This document shows, in pieces, positions 1 to 8,618 of a stretch of DNA of 64,000 nucleotides (the stretch's first letter is position 1; each line of letters starts with the position of its first letter). The notes under the pieces were generated by a model that saw nothing but the letters and a program-made list of their open reading frames with translations, made no database searches and was not told the DNA's origin. Source of the DNA: Acidobacteriota bacterium (GTDB lineage Bacteria > Acidobacteriota > Thermoanaerobaculia > Multivoradales > Multivoraceae); the NCBI GenBank assembly GCA_029263415.1, contig JAJCXN010000009.1:62001-126000 (forward strand), written 5' to 3'. The translations under genes were made by a program, and so were the position numbers.

Positions 1-437
1 GATTGCTCGTTCCTCGCGAGATTGAGGGCTCCAGCACAGAAGCAAGTGCCCTGATCGAGGCGTCTTCGGCGCTGGAAGCACTGGGCTTTGAAGTCGCGGG
101 CTTTTCAGGCGACACCGCCTACCTCACCGCAGTGCCTGCCTTCTTTTCTGAGGGCGACGCGGAGCAGGTGTTGCTCGATCTTGCTGGCCGGGTCCGGCAG
201 TCGGAAGACACGCAAGACGAGGTGAGCTTCATGCGCAAGGAGATCTTGGAGGCGATGGCCGCGTCCTCCGCGTGCAAGTCCGCGATCAAGATTCACCATC
301 GCCTCAATGAACAGCAGATGCAGCAGTTAGTGACTGAGCTGTTCGAGGCAGAGCAGCCGTACACATGTCCTCACGGGCGACCAACGCTTTTGAAGATGGG
401 CGACGCGGAACTGGAGCGGCGCTTTGGACGACGTTGA
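1..437 (+). CDS. mutL: DNA mismatch repair protein MutL, C-terminal part (5' end outside window)
   Basis: The reading frame enters from the left edge and ends at TGA 435-437. What is visible is the MutL C-terminal dimerisation/endonuclease domain. It carries the late conserved motifs of nicking MutL proteins in order: SSACKSAIKIHH (the ACR-like motif), CPHGRPT, and the terminal FGRR (FxR motif). E. coli-type MutL lacks this metal-binding set, so this should be the latent-endonuclease form; the DQHAxxER motif would lie outside or at the edge of the window and is not seen. MutL couples mismatch recognition by MutS (encoded near 44.6-47.3 kb) to strand incision. The gene overlaps rnc by 14 bases, which suggests translational coupling. 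Confidence 0.9.
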   Translation, partial: LLVPREIEGSSTEASALIEASSALEALGFEVAGFSGDTAYLTAVPAFFSEGDAEQVLLDLAGRVRQSEDTQDEVSFMRKEILEAMAASSACKSAIKIHHRLNEQQMQQLVTELFEAEQPYTCPHGRPTLLKMGDAELERRFGRR

Positions 438-1134
438 AGAGGATCCGCCTACACCAGATCGGCTACGCGCCTTCGCCGCACTGATCGACTACGAGTTCTC
501 CGATTTTGAGTTGCTGCGACAGGCCTTGACTCATCGTTCGGCGGCTCAAGAGGCAGACATCGCAGACAATGAGCGTCTCGAGTTCTTAGGCGATGCGGTT
601 CTGGAGCTAATTGCTTCTGAGTGGCTGTTCGCCGCTCGCCCCAATGAAGCTGAGGGATTGCTGACTCAGCGTCGCAGCCGATTGGTGAGTTCGGTGGCTC
701 TTCGGGCGGTTGCCGGGAGGCTAGACCTTGCTGAGTGGATCTCGATGTCGACGGGAGAGGAGCGCAGCGGTGGTCGGAGCAAACGCTCAGTGCTGGCCAA
801 CACCGTGGAGGCGCTGATCGGTGCCATCTACCTTGACGGCGGGCTCGAGGCGGCATCGCGGTGGGCCTTGCCTCATTTGTCTGCGTTGGATGTCGAGCTG
901 GTTGATGAAGAGGTCTCCGATGCTAAGAATCGGTTGCAGGAACTTCTGCAGGGCCGTGGAGAGGGGTTGCCCGAGTACGTGACCGTAGGCCGGGATGGTC
1001 CCGCGCACGCGCCGACCTTTGTTGTCGAGTGCCGGGTCTCGGGCTCCACCGTTGCCACCGGCACGGGATCAAGTAAGCAACAGGCTCAACGCCGGGCCGC
1101 GGAGGTCGCTCTTCAAGTTCTCGTGTCGGCCTAA
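424..1134 (+). CDS. rnc: Ribonuclease III
   Basis: Cytoplasmic double-strand-specific endoribonuclease that processes rRNA precursors and structured mRNAs. The 236-residue length is typical. The signature NERLEFLGDAVL lies at residues 49-60 and supplies acidic metal ligands; a second acidic site sits in NTVEALIGAIYLDGG. A double-stranded-RNA-binding domain occupies about residues 165-235, ending in the usual KQQAQRRAAEVAL helix. The start is TTG at 424 inside the end of mutL; no other start precedes the first helix. It appears to be the last gene of the mutL-rnc unit, since 170 bases separate it from asnS. Confidence 0.96.
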   Translation: MDDVEEDPPTPDRLRAFAALIDYEFSDFELLRQALTHRSAAQEADIADNERLEFLGDAVLELIASEWLFAARPNEAEGLLTQRRSRLVSSVALRAVAGRLDLAEWISMSTGEERSGGRSKRSVLANTVEALIGAIYLDGGLEAASRWALPHLSALDVELVDEEVSDAKNRLQELLQGRGEGLPEYVTVGRDGPAHAPTFVVECRVSGSTVATGTGSSKQQAQRRAAEVALQVLVSA

Positions 1135-1305
1135 GGCCAGGCATTCGAGTTGTGGCCGGTCATCTGATGCCCGCCTTGGGCTGTTATCGTCCGGCAAGAA
1201 GGCCATGGCTTCCGGTGTTGAATGCGTCAACAATCAGAGTTCGGCCGACCCTCAGTAGACGTTCAATGGTTCACTTTGGCTCAAGAGCCATCAAGCAAGG
1301 GTTCT

Positions 1306-2604
1306 ATGTCTGACAACACCGTTTTGATTCGAAACCTCAGCGACCACGAGTCGTCTGAGGTTCGCCTCCTTGGTTGGATTGAGAAGCGCCGCTCCAGCGG
1401 AAAGATCGGATTCTTGGAGGTGCGCGACGGCAGCGGCACGGTGCAAGCTGTCATCAGTCGCGCCAAGGTGGACGAGGCGACCTGGCAGGCTGTGCAAGAC
1501 GTCACACAAGAGTCCACGGTTGCGGTCGTTGGCACGGTTGCCGCTGACGCTCGTGCGCCAAGCGGGTTTGAGCTACACGCGACCTCGGTCACCATTCTCA
1601 GCCTGACCGAGGACTATCCGATCACGCCGAAGGATCACGGTACGGCGTTTCTGATGGAACATCGGCACCTATGGCTCCGATCCTCTCGCCAGCGGGCCAT
1701 CCTGCGGGTTCGCTCAGAAGTGTCGCACGCCATTCGCGACTTCTACTCTGAGCGCGACTTTGTCTTGATCGATTCACCGATTCTGACGCCGGCTGCGTGC
1801 GAGGGCACCTCGACACTGTTCGCAACGGACTACTTCGGCGAGCCCGCCTTCTTGAGTCAATCGGGGCAGCTCTATCTCGAGCCTGCGGCTGCGGCGTTTG
1901 GCAAGGTGTACTGTTTCGGTCCCACTTTTCGCGCTGAGAAGTCGAAGACGCGACGCCATCTGACGGAGTTTTGGATGGTGGAGCCGGAGGTCGCGTTTCT
2001 AGAGTTCCCAGGGTTGTGCGATCTCGCTGAAGAGTTCATCACCTACCTGGTAGCGCGGGTGCTGGATCGGTGTGCCGAACCCCTCAAGAGACTCGAACGG
2101 GATCAATCCAAGCTCGAGTCAGTCCAGGGGCCATTTCCTCGGATGCGGTATCGCGAGGCGATCACCACCTTGGCAGATCACGGCAAGATCCTTGAGTTCG
2201 GCGACGACTTTGGGGCCGAGGAAGAGACGATCCTTGCAAACCTGCATGATCGCCCATTGATGATCACTCACTACCCGGCCAAGGCGAAGGCGTTCTACAT
2301 GCAGCCAGATGCAGAGGACGAAGATCTGGCCCTGGCTCTTGATGTGATCGCTCCAGAAGGCTACGGAGAGATCGTCGGTGGATCTCAGCGGGTTCACGAC
2401 CATGAACTTCTCCTGCGTCGGATCAAGCAACATGACCTTCCGGAGAAAGCGTTCCAGTGGTATCTCGATGTGCGCAAGTACGGTTCGTTTCCGCACAGTG
2501 GGTTCGGCATGGGGCTCGAGCGTTTCGTCGCCTGGATGACCGGGATTCCGCATCTGAGGGAGTCCATTCCCTACCCGCGCATGCTGCACAAGATCTACCC
2601 GTAG
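1306..2604 (+). CDS. asnS: Asparaginyl-tRNA synthetase
   Basis: Class IIb aminoacyl-tRNA synthetase charging tRNA-Asn. An N-terminal OB-fold anticodon-binding domain (about residues 1-105, with [15 protein letters not shown]) is followed by the catalytic domain. The run [12 protein letters not shown] plus [10 protein letters not shown] is characteristic of AsnRS rather than AspRS. Motif 2 is [16 protein letters not shown] and motif 3 is [15 protein letters not shown]; the protein ends in the usual [11 protein letters not shown] place the start at ATG 1306, preceded by CAAGG, although the frame is open back to 1222. This gives 432 residues, normal for the family. Presence of AsnRS means direct Asn-tRNA charging is available. 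Confidence 0.95.
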   Translation: MSDNTVLIRNLSDHESSEVRLLGWIEKRRSSGKIGFLEVRDGSGTVQAVISRAKVDEATWQAVQDVTQESTVAVVGTVAADARAPSGFELHATSVTILSLTEDYPITPKDHGTAFLMEHRHLWLRSSRQRAILRVRSEVSHAIRDFYSERDFVLIDSPILTPAACEGTSTLFATDYFGEPAFLSQSGQLYLEPAAAAFGKVYCFGPTFRAEKSKTRRHLTEFWMVEPEVAFLEFPGLCDLAEEFITYLVARVLDRCAEPLKRLERDQSKLESVQGPFPRMRYREAITTLADHGKILEFGDDFGAEEETILANLHDRPLMITHYPAKAKAFYMQPDAEDEDLALALDVIAPEGYGEIVGGSQRVHDHELLLRRIKQHDLPEKAFQWYLDVRKYGSFPHSGFGMGLERFVAWMTGIPHLRESIPYPRMLHKIYP

Positions 2605-2646
2605 CTCGAGCGCTGGAGCAAAAGTTCTCAAGGGAGCCTTCAAAGG

Positions 2647-3690
2647 ATGAAAGCAGTTTCGCCGTATTTGGGAAAAGCCGGTAGCGGCAAACCGCAAGCG
2701 GTTTCTTGGGTGGATCACGCTGACCCCGTACCTGGTGCGGGGGAGGTGCTGATCGAGGTGCGCGCTGCGGCGCTCAATCGAGGTGATCTGTTGCAGATGC
2801 GGGGGCTCTATCCGCCGCCCGCAGGGGCAAGTCCGGTTCCGGGCTTGGAGGCGTGCGGTGTGATCACCGCAATCGGTAACGCAACCGACCCTACGCCGGA
2901 CGCCGTGAGCGAAGCCGAAGCGGGAGACTCTGAGTTCAAAGTGGGCGATGAGGTCGTCGCGTTGCTGGCTGGAGGCGGTCAGGCTGAACGCGTTGCCGTC
3001 CATAGCGGCCAACTGCTGAAGAAGCCTGAGTCACTCACCTGGATCGAGGCTGGTGGGCTCGCCGAGGTGGCGCTGACCAGTTGGACCAACCTGGTGCACG
3101 AAGGAAGCTTGGTCGCTGGTCAGACGGTTCTGATCACGGCAGCGGCATCAGGCGTCGGGAGCTATTGCGTGCGCTTGGCAAAGGAACTCGGAGCCAACGT
3201 AGTGGTTGCAGGGCGTAAGTTGCAACGGCTTGAGCCGCTTCGCGACTTCGGCGCTGAGGGCGTCGTTCAGCTCGGCGAAGGACTGGCGAAGGACGTGCGC
3301 GAGCTCTGCCCGAATGGCGTGGATCTGGTGCTGGACTTGGTCGGTGGTCATGGTGTAGCGAGCCTCCTAGCTGCTCTGAAGGATCGTGGCCGACTCGTTC
3401 TACTGGGACTCATGGGCGGCACCGTGGCCGAGATTCCGCTGTCGGACGTACTACGCCGCCGTCTTGAGATTCGCGGTTCGGTGCTGCGAGCGCGGAGTGT
3501 CGAGGAGAAGGCCGGTTTGATTCGCTCGTTCGAGAGTTTCGCAGCGTCGCGCTGGGAGAGTGGTTGCCTCACTCCCCTGATCGACCGCAGCCTGCCCTTC
3601 GAGCAGGTGAGCGAGGCCTACCAGGCTCTTGCCACCGAGGAGGTGTTTGGCAAAATCGTGCTCACCCATTCCTTGGGGCGCTGCGAGTGA
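2647..3690 (+). CDS. NAD(P)H:quinone oxidoreductase, zinc-independent MDR family (PIG3/zeta-crystallin-like)
   Basis: Medium-chain dehydrogenase/reductase of 347 residues. The N-terminal GroES-like part contains ALNRGDLLQMRGLYPPPAG, typical of the PIG3-like quinone oxidoreductases, which use NADPH for one-electron quinone reduction. The nucleotide-binding loop is AAASGVGS at residues 165-172 followed by ELGANVVVAGRK. No zinc-ligand cysteine pattern is present. An acidic insertion at about residues 78-97 is longer than usual. ATG 2647 follows AAAGG. The stop overlaps the GTG start of the kinase gene downstream (GTGA, 3687-3690), so the two are probably co-translated. The physiological quinone is not known from sequence. 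Confidence 0.88.
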   Translation: MKAVSPYLGKAGSGKPQAVSWVDHADPVPGAGEVLIEVRAAALNRGDLLQMRGLYPPPAGASPVPGLEACGVITAIGNATDPTPDAVSEAEAGDSEFKVGDEVVALLAGGGQAERVAVHSGQLLKKPESLTWIEAGGLAEVALTSWTNLVHEGSLVAGQTVLITAAASGVGSYCVRLAKELGANVVVAGRKLQRLEPLRDFGAEGVVQLGEGLAKDVRELCPNGVDLVLDLVGGHGVASLLAALKDRGRLVLLGLMGGTVAEIPLSDVLRRRLEIRGSVLRARSVEEKAGLIRSFESFAASRWESGCLTPLIDRSLPFEQVSEAYQALATEEVFGKIVLTHSLGRCE

Positions 3691-4523
3691 CCGCTTCGGA
3701 CCAGGCGCAGTCCCTGGTCATGGTGAAGTGGGGCGGCGGTCTCATCACTGACAAGTCCTCACCGGAGAGCCTCGATCAACCGACTCTCGATCGTCTTGCT
3801 CGAGAGATCAACTCCGCCCTCGATGCTCACGCAGTTCCATTGATCCTAGGGCACGGAAGTGGTTCGTTCGGTCACTGGAGTGCTCGCGGGTCGTTTCTGA
3901 GCGGGACCGAGCCTCTGCACGGACGGCTTAACCGAGAGCAGCTCGCCGCCGCTGCACGGACTGCAGATGCGGCCGCGAGGCTTCATCGAATGGTGGTCGC
4001 CAGCCTGCTCGAGGCAGGCGCGGCGCCTTGCTCTTGGCTGCCTTCGAGCGCTGCTTTTGATCTCGAGCACGGCGAAGCCTCAGTTCGGTCCTTGGTTGAG
4101 GCCCTCGACCGTGGTTTTCTGCCGGTGACCATGGGCGACGTAGTGATCTCGGCGCGAACAGGCGCCGCCATCTGGTCGACTGAACAGGTCTTGGAGGTGT
4201 TGATTCGGCATCTTTCGAGCCTCGACCGGCGAGTGGAGCGCATCCTGTGGATGGGCAACACAGACGGCGTGCTCGACGCCACAGGCTCAACCATTTGCGA
4301 GATCGATGCGGATACAGCCGATGAGGCAGGAGCCGCGGTCGGGGGATCAGACGGGGTCGATGTCACTGGTGGCATGCGGTTGCGGTTCGAGACCTGCCGC
4401 GCTCTGGCGAGCGTGGGTATCGAATCCTGGGTGCTTGACGGCCGCAGCGAAGGAGTGCTTGAACGAGGTATTGGTGGCGAGCGGATGGGCGGAACTCGGT
4501 TTGTGGCGGCGCGGCTGACTTAG
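3687..4523 (+). CDS. Isopentenyl phosphate kinase-like amino acid kinase family protein
   Basis: 278 residues from the GTG at 3687 that overlaps the previous stop. Isopentenyl phosphate kinases convert isopentenyl phosphate to isopentenyl diphosphate in the alternative mevalonate route. Visible family marks: VKWGGGLITDK at residues 13-23 (Lys14 and the glycine loop), HGSGSFGH at 56-63 with the candidate catalytic His63, PVTMGDVV at about 146-153, and DVTGGM at 225-230. The GSFGH element separates these kinases from glutamate 5-kinase and aspartokinase, which lack that histidine. The related fosfomycin kinase FomA is an alternative. The frame is open upstream to 3564, but that would overlap the oxidoreductase by more than 120 bases. 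Confidence 0.82.
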   Translation: MTASDQAQSLVMVKWGGGLITDKSSPESLDQPTLDRLAREINSALDAHAVPLILGHGSGSFGHWSARGSFLSGTEPLHGRLNREQLAAAARTADAAARLHRMVVASLLEAGAAPCSWLPSSAAFDLEHGEASVRSLVEALDRGFLPVTMGDVVISARTGAAIWSTEQVLEVLIRHLSSLDRRVERILWMGNTDGVLDATGSTICEIDADTADEAGAAVGGSDGVDVTGGMRLRFETCRALASVGIESWVLDGRSEGVLERGIGGERMGGTRFVAARLT

Positions 4524-5240
4524 CAATCGGGCGGTTCACTGAGCGCCTAATGAAGGAGTCCCTTGGTGTGCGCGGGGGATCCCCGGCTTCAAACAAGGCG
4601 TCGCCGGCCTGGCCAAAGTGCTGGAGCATGCTCGGCTGCTTGTGACTCGGTCCAGAGGGGTGCGAGGGATGACGAAACGAGCGCTGATGACTCCTTCGAC
4701 AGACTCCGAGTCGCCTATCGTCCGAGGGACGCGAGGATCCCAGGCTTGGGCCGACCACCGTAGGCCAGTATTCCGGCGTAAGTCCTTGATAAGAAAGGAG
4801 TTCCTTCTCTGTTAGGAAGTGCACAAGGTCTGGTGCATTCTGCTCGTAAAGTACTGAAAACAAAGGCCGACGGAGGTCGCGGTGTACCGGTTTTCCACAC
4901 CGTATTCCACATGCTCTGCGGATGAACGGAGCGAGCGCAACCGGCTTGTTGGATGCTGGAGGGTACAGCCTCGTTCTCGCTGTTACGATGCATTGACTCT
5001 TGTACTGATCCGACTGTACTGGCTCGGCTCTGTAACTGGCTCGGCTTTGCGCTGGCTCAAGTCTCTGCGAAATCGGCTGTCGGTGCGGTAGGTCAATCTG
5101 CGGTCCTGATCCTCTAGTGCGCTCCCGGGCCCGGGCCCGGGGCCCTTGGCCAGAGTGCCCCTTTGGCTCGAGCGGTCGTGCCAGCGCTGGCAACAGTGAC
5201 GAGGATCCTCACATCACACACGCCTTGGGGAACTGACGAC
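4524..5240. other. Long intergenic region before the sigma-factor operon
   Basis: No convincing gene. The short frames here have no recognisable motif. It holds two near-identical 16-17-base units (TGTACTGGCTCGGCTCT-like) at 5015-5048 and a GC palindrome block at 5124-5145. A TTGACT hexamer at 4993-4998 could be a -35 element but has no good -10 partner. The promoter of the downstream four-gene unit is presumably in this stretch. Confidence 0.5.
5124..5145. repeat. Iterated CCCGGG palindrome block
   Basis: Three consecutive CCCGGG hexamers followed by GCCC, forming a 22-base all-GC, self-complementary stretch. It lies just ahead of the sigma-factor reading frame. It can fold on itself in either strand. 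Function unknown. Confidence 0.7.
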
Positions 5241-5942
5241 GTGCTCACAATCCTGCCTTTCATCTTGTCGATTAGCGCTCATGTCACGACCACCATCGAG
5301 AAGGGCCTGAACTCTGGGTCGATCGATCGAACGATCAACGACAAGGAGACGGAGGCGCGAGCGCGGACCGCCGAGTTGGTGCGCGCCGCAAAGAGTGGCA
5401 GCGAACAAGCGCGCAACGACTTGGCCCAGCAGATCCGCGATCCGGCGTTCTACTTTGCTTTACAGTTGCTGGGCAATCGAGAGGATGCGATGGATGTGAC
5501 CCAAGATTCGCTGATGCGGTTCTTGGGCAGTCTAGATCGGTTTGAAGAAGCCAGACCCGTGCTGCCTTGGGTGCGCCGAATCGTACGCAACTCAGTGATC
5601 GACCTGCAGCGCCGCAAGTCGGTAAGGCGAGCGAATTCGTTGGACTCGGATGGCTACGAAGGCGAGTCGTTGGAAGTCATCGATCTAGGCTCTGACTCAT
5701 CAGATCGGGCGGTGAATCACGAGCGGCGCAAGATTGTGTGGAATAGCTTGGCCGACCTGCCCGAAAGTCAACGAGAGATCGTCGTGCTGCGGGAGTACCA
5801 GGACTTGTCCTACCAAGAGATTGCCGCTCTCTTGGAAGTTCCGATTGGCACGGTCATGTCTCGCTTGCATCGTGCACGGATCGAGCTGCGTGCCAAAGTT
5901 CTAAATCGACTAGAAGAGAATGAGTTGGAGGGACTACTTTGA
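5241..5942 (+). CDS. RNA polymerase sigma factor, ECF (sigma-70) family
   Basis: Region 2 is seen as LLGNREDAMDVTQDSLMRF followed by PWVRRIVRNSVIDLQRRK, and region 4 as LPESQREIVVLREYQDLSY followed by a helix-turn-helix (EIAALLEVPIGTVMSRLHRAR). There are no region 1 or 3 domains, so it is an extracytoplasmic-function type factor. The start is uncertain: the frame is open from TTG 5163; GTG 5241 after GGGGA is my choice; the conserved fold begins only about 40 residues later. The stop overlaps the next start (TGATG at 5940-5944), and the next gene encodes a membrane protein with a zinc-finger-like N-terminus, the usual arrangement for a sigma/anti-sigma pair. Confidence 0.9.
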   Translation: MLTILPFILSISAHVTTTIEKGLNSGSIDRTINDKETEARARTAELVRAAKSGSEQARNDLAQQIRDPAFYFALQLLGNREDAMDVTQDSLMRFLGSLDRFEEARPVLPWVRRIVRNSVIDLQRRKSVRRANSLDSDGYEGESLEVIDLGSDSSDRAVNHERRKIVWNSLADLPESQREIVVLREYQDLSYQEIAALLEVPIGTVMSRLHRARIELRAKVLNRLEENELEGLL

Positions 5943-6394
5943 TGGCTGAACACTCCTGCGGTCTGGAGCCGAGCGAGGCAGAGAATGAAGAGCTGTTCTC
6001 GGGGCTAATTGACGGAGTTCTCACTCAGGCGGACGCGCAGAGGATGCGGTTGCGTTTGGAGTCGTGCCAAGGGTGCGGCGCTTTCGTCGAGGAGTTGCGC
6101 ACGATTCGTGCGAATGCCCAGGCAACCAGCTTCAAGACACCCGAAGCGGACTCTTGGGACGAGCGTCCGATCGGCGCCGCGAGCCGTTTCCTGAGAACTT
6201 TTGGTTGGCTTCTGGTGGGGCTGTGGTTGGTGATCAATGTTGTTTTGGTGGTTCGCATGGATGAGATTTCGACCACCGCCTTGCGGGTGTTACTGGGCTT
6301 GTCCTTTGCGGGTTGGGCTGCACTGCTCTTGTCGGTGCTAATTGACCGGCTCAAGAATCCATCTGATGAGCGGTATAGGAGAGTAGTTCGATGA
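5942..6394 (+). CDS. Putative membrane anti-sigma factor with degenerate zf-HC2 domain
   Basis: 150 residues starting at ATG 5942, sharing one base with the sigma-factor stop. The N-terminal 60 residues resemble the anti-sigma zinc-finger fold: acidic helix, then LESCQGCGAFVEEL with the CxxC pair at residues 41-44. The histidine that normally precedes the CxxC is arginine here (RLRLESC), so zinc binding is doubtful. Two hydrophobic segments follow, roughly residues 84-106 and 115-136, so the protein is probably in the inner membrane with the finger domain in the cytoplasm. Its position directly behind the sigma gene is the main support for the role. Confidence 0.72.
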   Translation: MAEHSCGLEPSEAENEELFSGLIDGVLTQADAQRMRLRLESCQGCGAFVEELRTIRANAQATSFKTPEADSWDERPIGAASRFLRTFGWLLVGLWLVINVVLVVRMDEISTTALRVLLGLSFAGWAALLLSVLIDRLKNPSDERYRRVVR

Positions 6395-6711
6395 TCGTCT
6401 TGACGTCTGAGATTGCGCCTGGCTACAAGGTGACACAGGTCCTCGGCCTTGTTCGCGGCAACACCATCCGAACACGCCATTTAGGAAAAGACATCACCGC
6501 AGGGCTTAGAGGTTTGGTCGGTGGAGAGATTCAGGAGTACACAAAGCTGTTTGCAGAGGCCAGGGAGCAAGCCTTAGACCGGATGGTTGCGGAGGCCAAC
6601 GCGATCAGCGCCGACGGGATCATTGGGGTACGGTTCTCAACGTCTATGGTGATGTCCTCGGCGGCTGAGCTGCTGGTCTACGGGACTGCGGTTCGGCTTG
6701 AGGCCGAGTGA
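6391..6711 (+). CDS. YbjQ/DUF74 family protein
   Basis: 106 residues, ATG overlapping the previous stop (ATGA). It matches the YbjQ family throughout: an N-terminal TSEIAPGYKV strand, GLVRGNTIRTRHLGKDI, a helix with EYTKLFAEAREQALDRMVAEA, and the DGIIGVRF strand. Family members form pentamers and are often called heavy-metal-binding, but their biochemical role is not established. Placement between an anti-sigma candidate and an enoyl-CoA hydratase, with overlaps on both sides, suggests it belongs to the same sigma-controlled unit. Confidence 0.9.
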   Translation: MIVLTSEIAPGYKVTQVLGLVRGNTIRTRHLGKDITAGLRGLVGGEIQEYTKLFAEAREQALDRMVAEANAISADGIIGVRFSTSMVMSSAAELLVYGTAVRLEAE

Positions 6712-7490
6712 GCGCGGTGATCGAAACTCCGGTGTCGTTGGTTTCGGTAGCATTTTGCGATCAGGGCGTTGTGCGCTTGGTCATTCAGCGCAGGGCCCGG
6801 CGGAATGCGCTCAACGTCGAAGTGATCGAGGCATTCAAAGCCAGGGTCGAGGAGATCCGCGAGCGAGCAGATATCCGGTTCGTCGTGGTTCAGGGCGAAG
6901 GTCCGGAAGCGTTCTGTGCCGGTGCTGATCGCACTGTACTGGCATCGGTAGACGAGCAGGGTGCGGTGGCGTTCATCACGGGACTACACCAGGCCCTGGA
7001 GGCACTGCGCTCGTTGAGTCAGGTGACGATCGCAGCGGTGAATGGGCACTGCATCGGGGCAGGCCTCGAGTTGGCAGCGGCCTGCGACTTTCGGGTCGCA
7101 TCCACCACAGCTCGATTCTCCATGCCAGAAGTGCTGGTCGGTATCCCATCAGTAGTTGAAGCGGCCTTGCTGCCGCGACTGATCGGGTGGGGCGCGGCCA
7201 CCGATTTGATGCTGACCGGTCGTACGATCGACGCCAAAGAAGCGAGTCGTCTTGGCCTGGTTCAGCGATTTGCCGGCGATAGAGGGCTCGAGGCCGCGGT
7301 CGAAACGCTCATCGAGCAACTGCGGCCGGCATGCCCAAAGGCGCAGACCATGCAGAAGCGGCTGTTTCGCCGCTGGGAGGACGCGTCGATGAGCGACGCG
7401 ATCAGCGCAGGGGTAGACGCCCTGGGTGAACCCTATCGGGATCAGGGTGAGCCACTCGAACCACACCGTCGGCTTGGTCGCTCGTCGTAA
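6708..7490 (+). CDS. Enoyl-CoA hydratase/isomerase family protein
   Basis: Crotonase-fold enzyme of 260 residues, start GTG 6708 overlapping the YbjQ stop. It contains the oxyanion-hole segments (EAFCAGAD at 67-74 and AAVNGHCIGAGLELA at 109-123). Both acids used by enoyl-CoA hydratases are in place at the expected 20-residue spacing, Glu121 in GLELA and Glu141 in MPEVLVG, so hydration of a trans-2-enoyl-CoA is likely. The usual PGAGGTQRL segment is altered to PSVVEAALLPRL, which may alter substrate preference. Last gene of the overlapping sigma-factor unit, followed by a GC hairpin. Confidence 0.9.
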   Translation: MSAVIETPVSLVSVAFCDQGVVRLVIQRRARRNALNVEVIEAFKARVEEIRERADIRFVVVQGEGPEAFCAGADRTVLASVDEQGAVAFITGLHQALEALRSLSQVTIAAVNGHCIGAGLELAAACDFRVASTTARFSMPEVLVGIPSVVEAALLPRLIGWGAATDLMLTGRTIDAKEASRLGLVQRFAGDRGLEAAVETLIEQLRPACPKAQTMQKRLFRRWEDASMSDAISAGVDALGEPYRDQGEPLEPHRRLGRSS

Positions 7491-7505
7491 GGGGGGCCAG
7501 GCTAA

Positions 7506-7525
7506 GGGGCTAGGAAACGAGCCCC
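7506..7525. terminator. Short GC hairpin between convergent genes
   Basis: GGGGCT, an 8-base loop, then AGCCCC. It lies between the stop of the enoyl-CoA hydratase gene (7490) and the stop of the opposing thioredoxin-fold gene (7596). No T-run follows on either strand, so a terminator role is inferred from position only. Confidence 0.45.
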
Positions 7526-7595
7526 CTAAGGCGCATCCTTGCAAGTGAACTTTCCTGCTGAAGGCCCATCTCGACGAGCGTGCTTCCCTGGATGG

Positions 7596-8420
7596 CTACG
7601 GGTCGAGTAGTCGGAACAGTTGAAGATCCGGGAAGCGCCAGCTCGGACCGGAGATACGACCGATCTCTTTGCCGTCTTGCATGAAGATCCCAAACGGTAC
7701 CGAGCTGACCTTCAATCGCGCGGCCAACGGGTCGGCCATGCCCTTAGGTAGCCCGTGGTACTCAAAGCTGATGTTGGTATCGCCGAGCTCGTTGGCGACT
7801 CGAATGATGTTCGGTAACCACTTGTGGCAGTTCTGACACCAACTGCCGAAGAAGATCTTGATCTCGGTCTTCTTTGGGTACGTCCGCAAGGCGTTGATGT
7901 ACTGCGGTGTTGGGGTGTACTTGCTTGCTGCCTGCTTGTAGTAGCTGTCGTCGGCCTGGATTGAGGCTGCGGTTTGGGGGCCGAGCAGTGACGGTTTGTC
8001 AGCGACCAGGTACTCCAATCCGTCATGAGTGAACATTGGACGTCCGCCGACCACCTTCAGTGGCACATGTCCGCTGGGGCCCTTGCCGCTGATGAACTCC
8101 AATTCGCCGTTGTCCAAGGCCAGGTAGTTGGAAGCGGGGTGAACATTGACCCTGCCCGTGCGTGAACTGATCTCGTAGGCGATGTCGGCGGTGAGGTCGT
8201 GAACTAGGACGGCGCTGCGACCAGGAGAATGGAAGAAGCGTGCGCTTGCATTCGGCTTCTTGTTCGCTTCAAGCCGATACCCGGGGATCGGGCTGAAGTT
8301 CATCGAAGGCGACTGCTGGGCCACCGGCACTTGCGCGTTCGCAGGAACCGAGAATGTGGGCAGTAGGGAAGCGACCGAGCCGATGGCAATGACGACGAAG
8401 AGAGGCTTGAAAGAACGCAT
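7596..8420 (-). CDS. Exported thioredoxin-fold protein with WCxxC site
   Basis: 274 residues. A signal peptide (about residues 1-30, ending VPANAQ) predicts export to the periplasm. The C-terminal half is a thioredoxin fold: IKIFFGSWCQNCHKW with the redox pair Cys195/Cys198, and the cis-proline loop SSVPFG at about 239-244. The N-terminal 160 residues contain a segment resembling a small beta-rich domain with two DGLEYLV/DNGELEFI-like strands that I do not recognise. The WCQNC pair is unlike the CGPC of classical thioredoxin and fits a periplasmic thiol reductase. Probably transcribed after the peptidase gene upstream, 198 bases away. Confidence 0.78.
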   Translation of the reverse strand: MRSFKPLFVVIAIGSVASLLPTFSVPANAQVPVAQQSPSMNFSPIPGYRLEANKKPNASARFFHSPGRSAVLVHDLTADIAYEISSRTGRVNVHPASNYLALDNGELEFISGKGPSGHVPLKVVGGRPMFTHDGLEYLVADKPSLLGPQTAASIQADDSYYKQAASKYTPTPQYINALRTYPKKTEIKIFFGSWCQNCHKWLPNIIRVANELGDTNISFEYHGLPKGMADPLAARLKVSSVPFGIFMQDGKEIGRISGPSWRFPDLQLFRLLDP

Positions 8421-8618
8421 ATTGGTAGTGGGGCTCTTGACGATTGACGGTTTGGACTTTGGCTGTCCGCTAGTGTCGTGGGCAGCGAGGCGCTAACGAT
8501 AACAGGCGTCGTTGCGTCGGATGAACCACCCAGGCTCCGCTTTGTTCCCGTTCTGATGGCTCTGGGCCTCTACTTCTGCGGGTCGCGGCTTCACGGGCGT
8601 TCTAACGTGAATGAAGTC

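Noticed and set aside
2119-3012. 297-codon open frame on the minus strand
   Set aside because: It is antisense to asnS and the oxidoreductase gene, both of which have clear family motifs.
4363-5193. 276-codon open frame on the minus strand overlapping the IPK gene and the intergenic region
   Set aside because: Its product is Pro/Arg/Ser-rich without motif, and it overlaps the well-supported kinase gene by about 160 bases.
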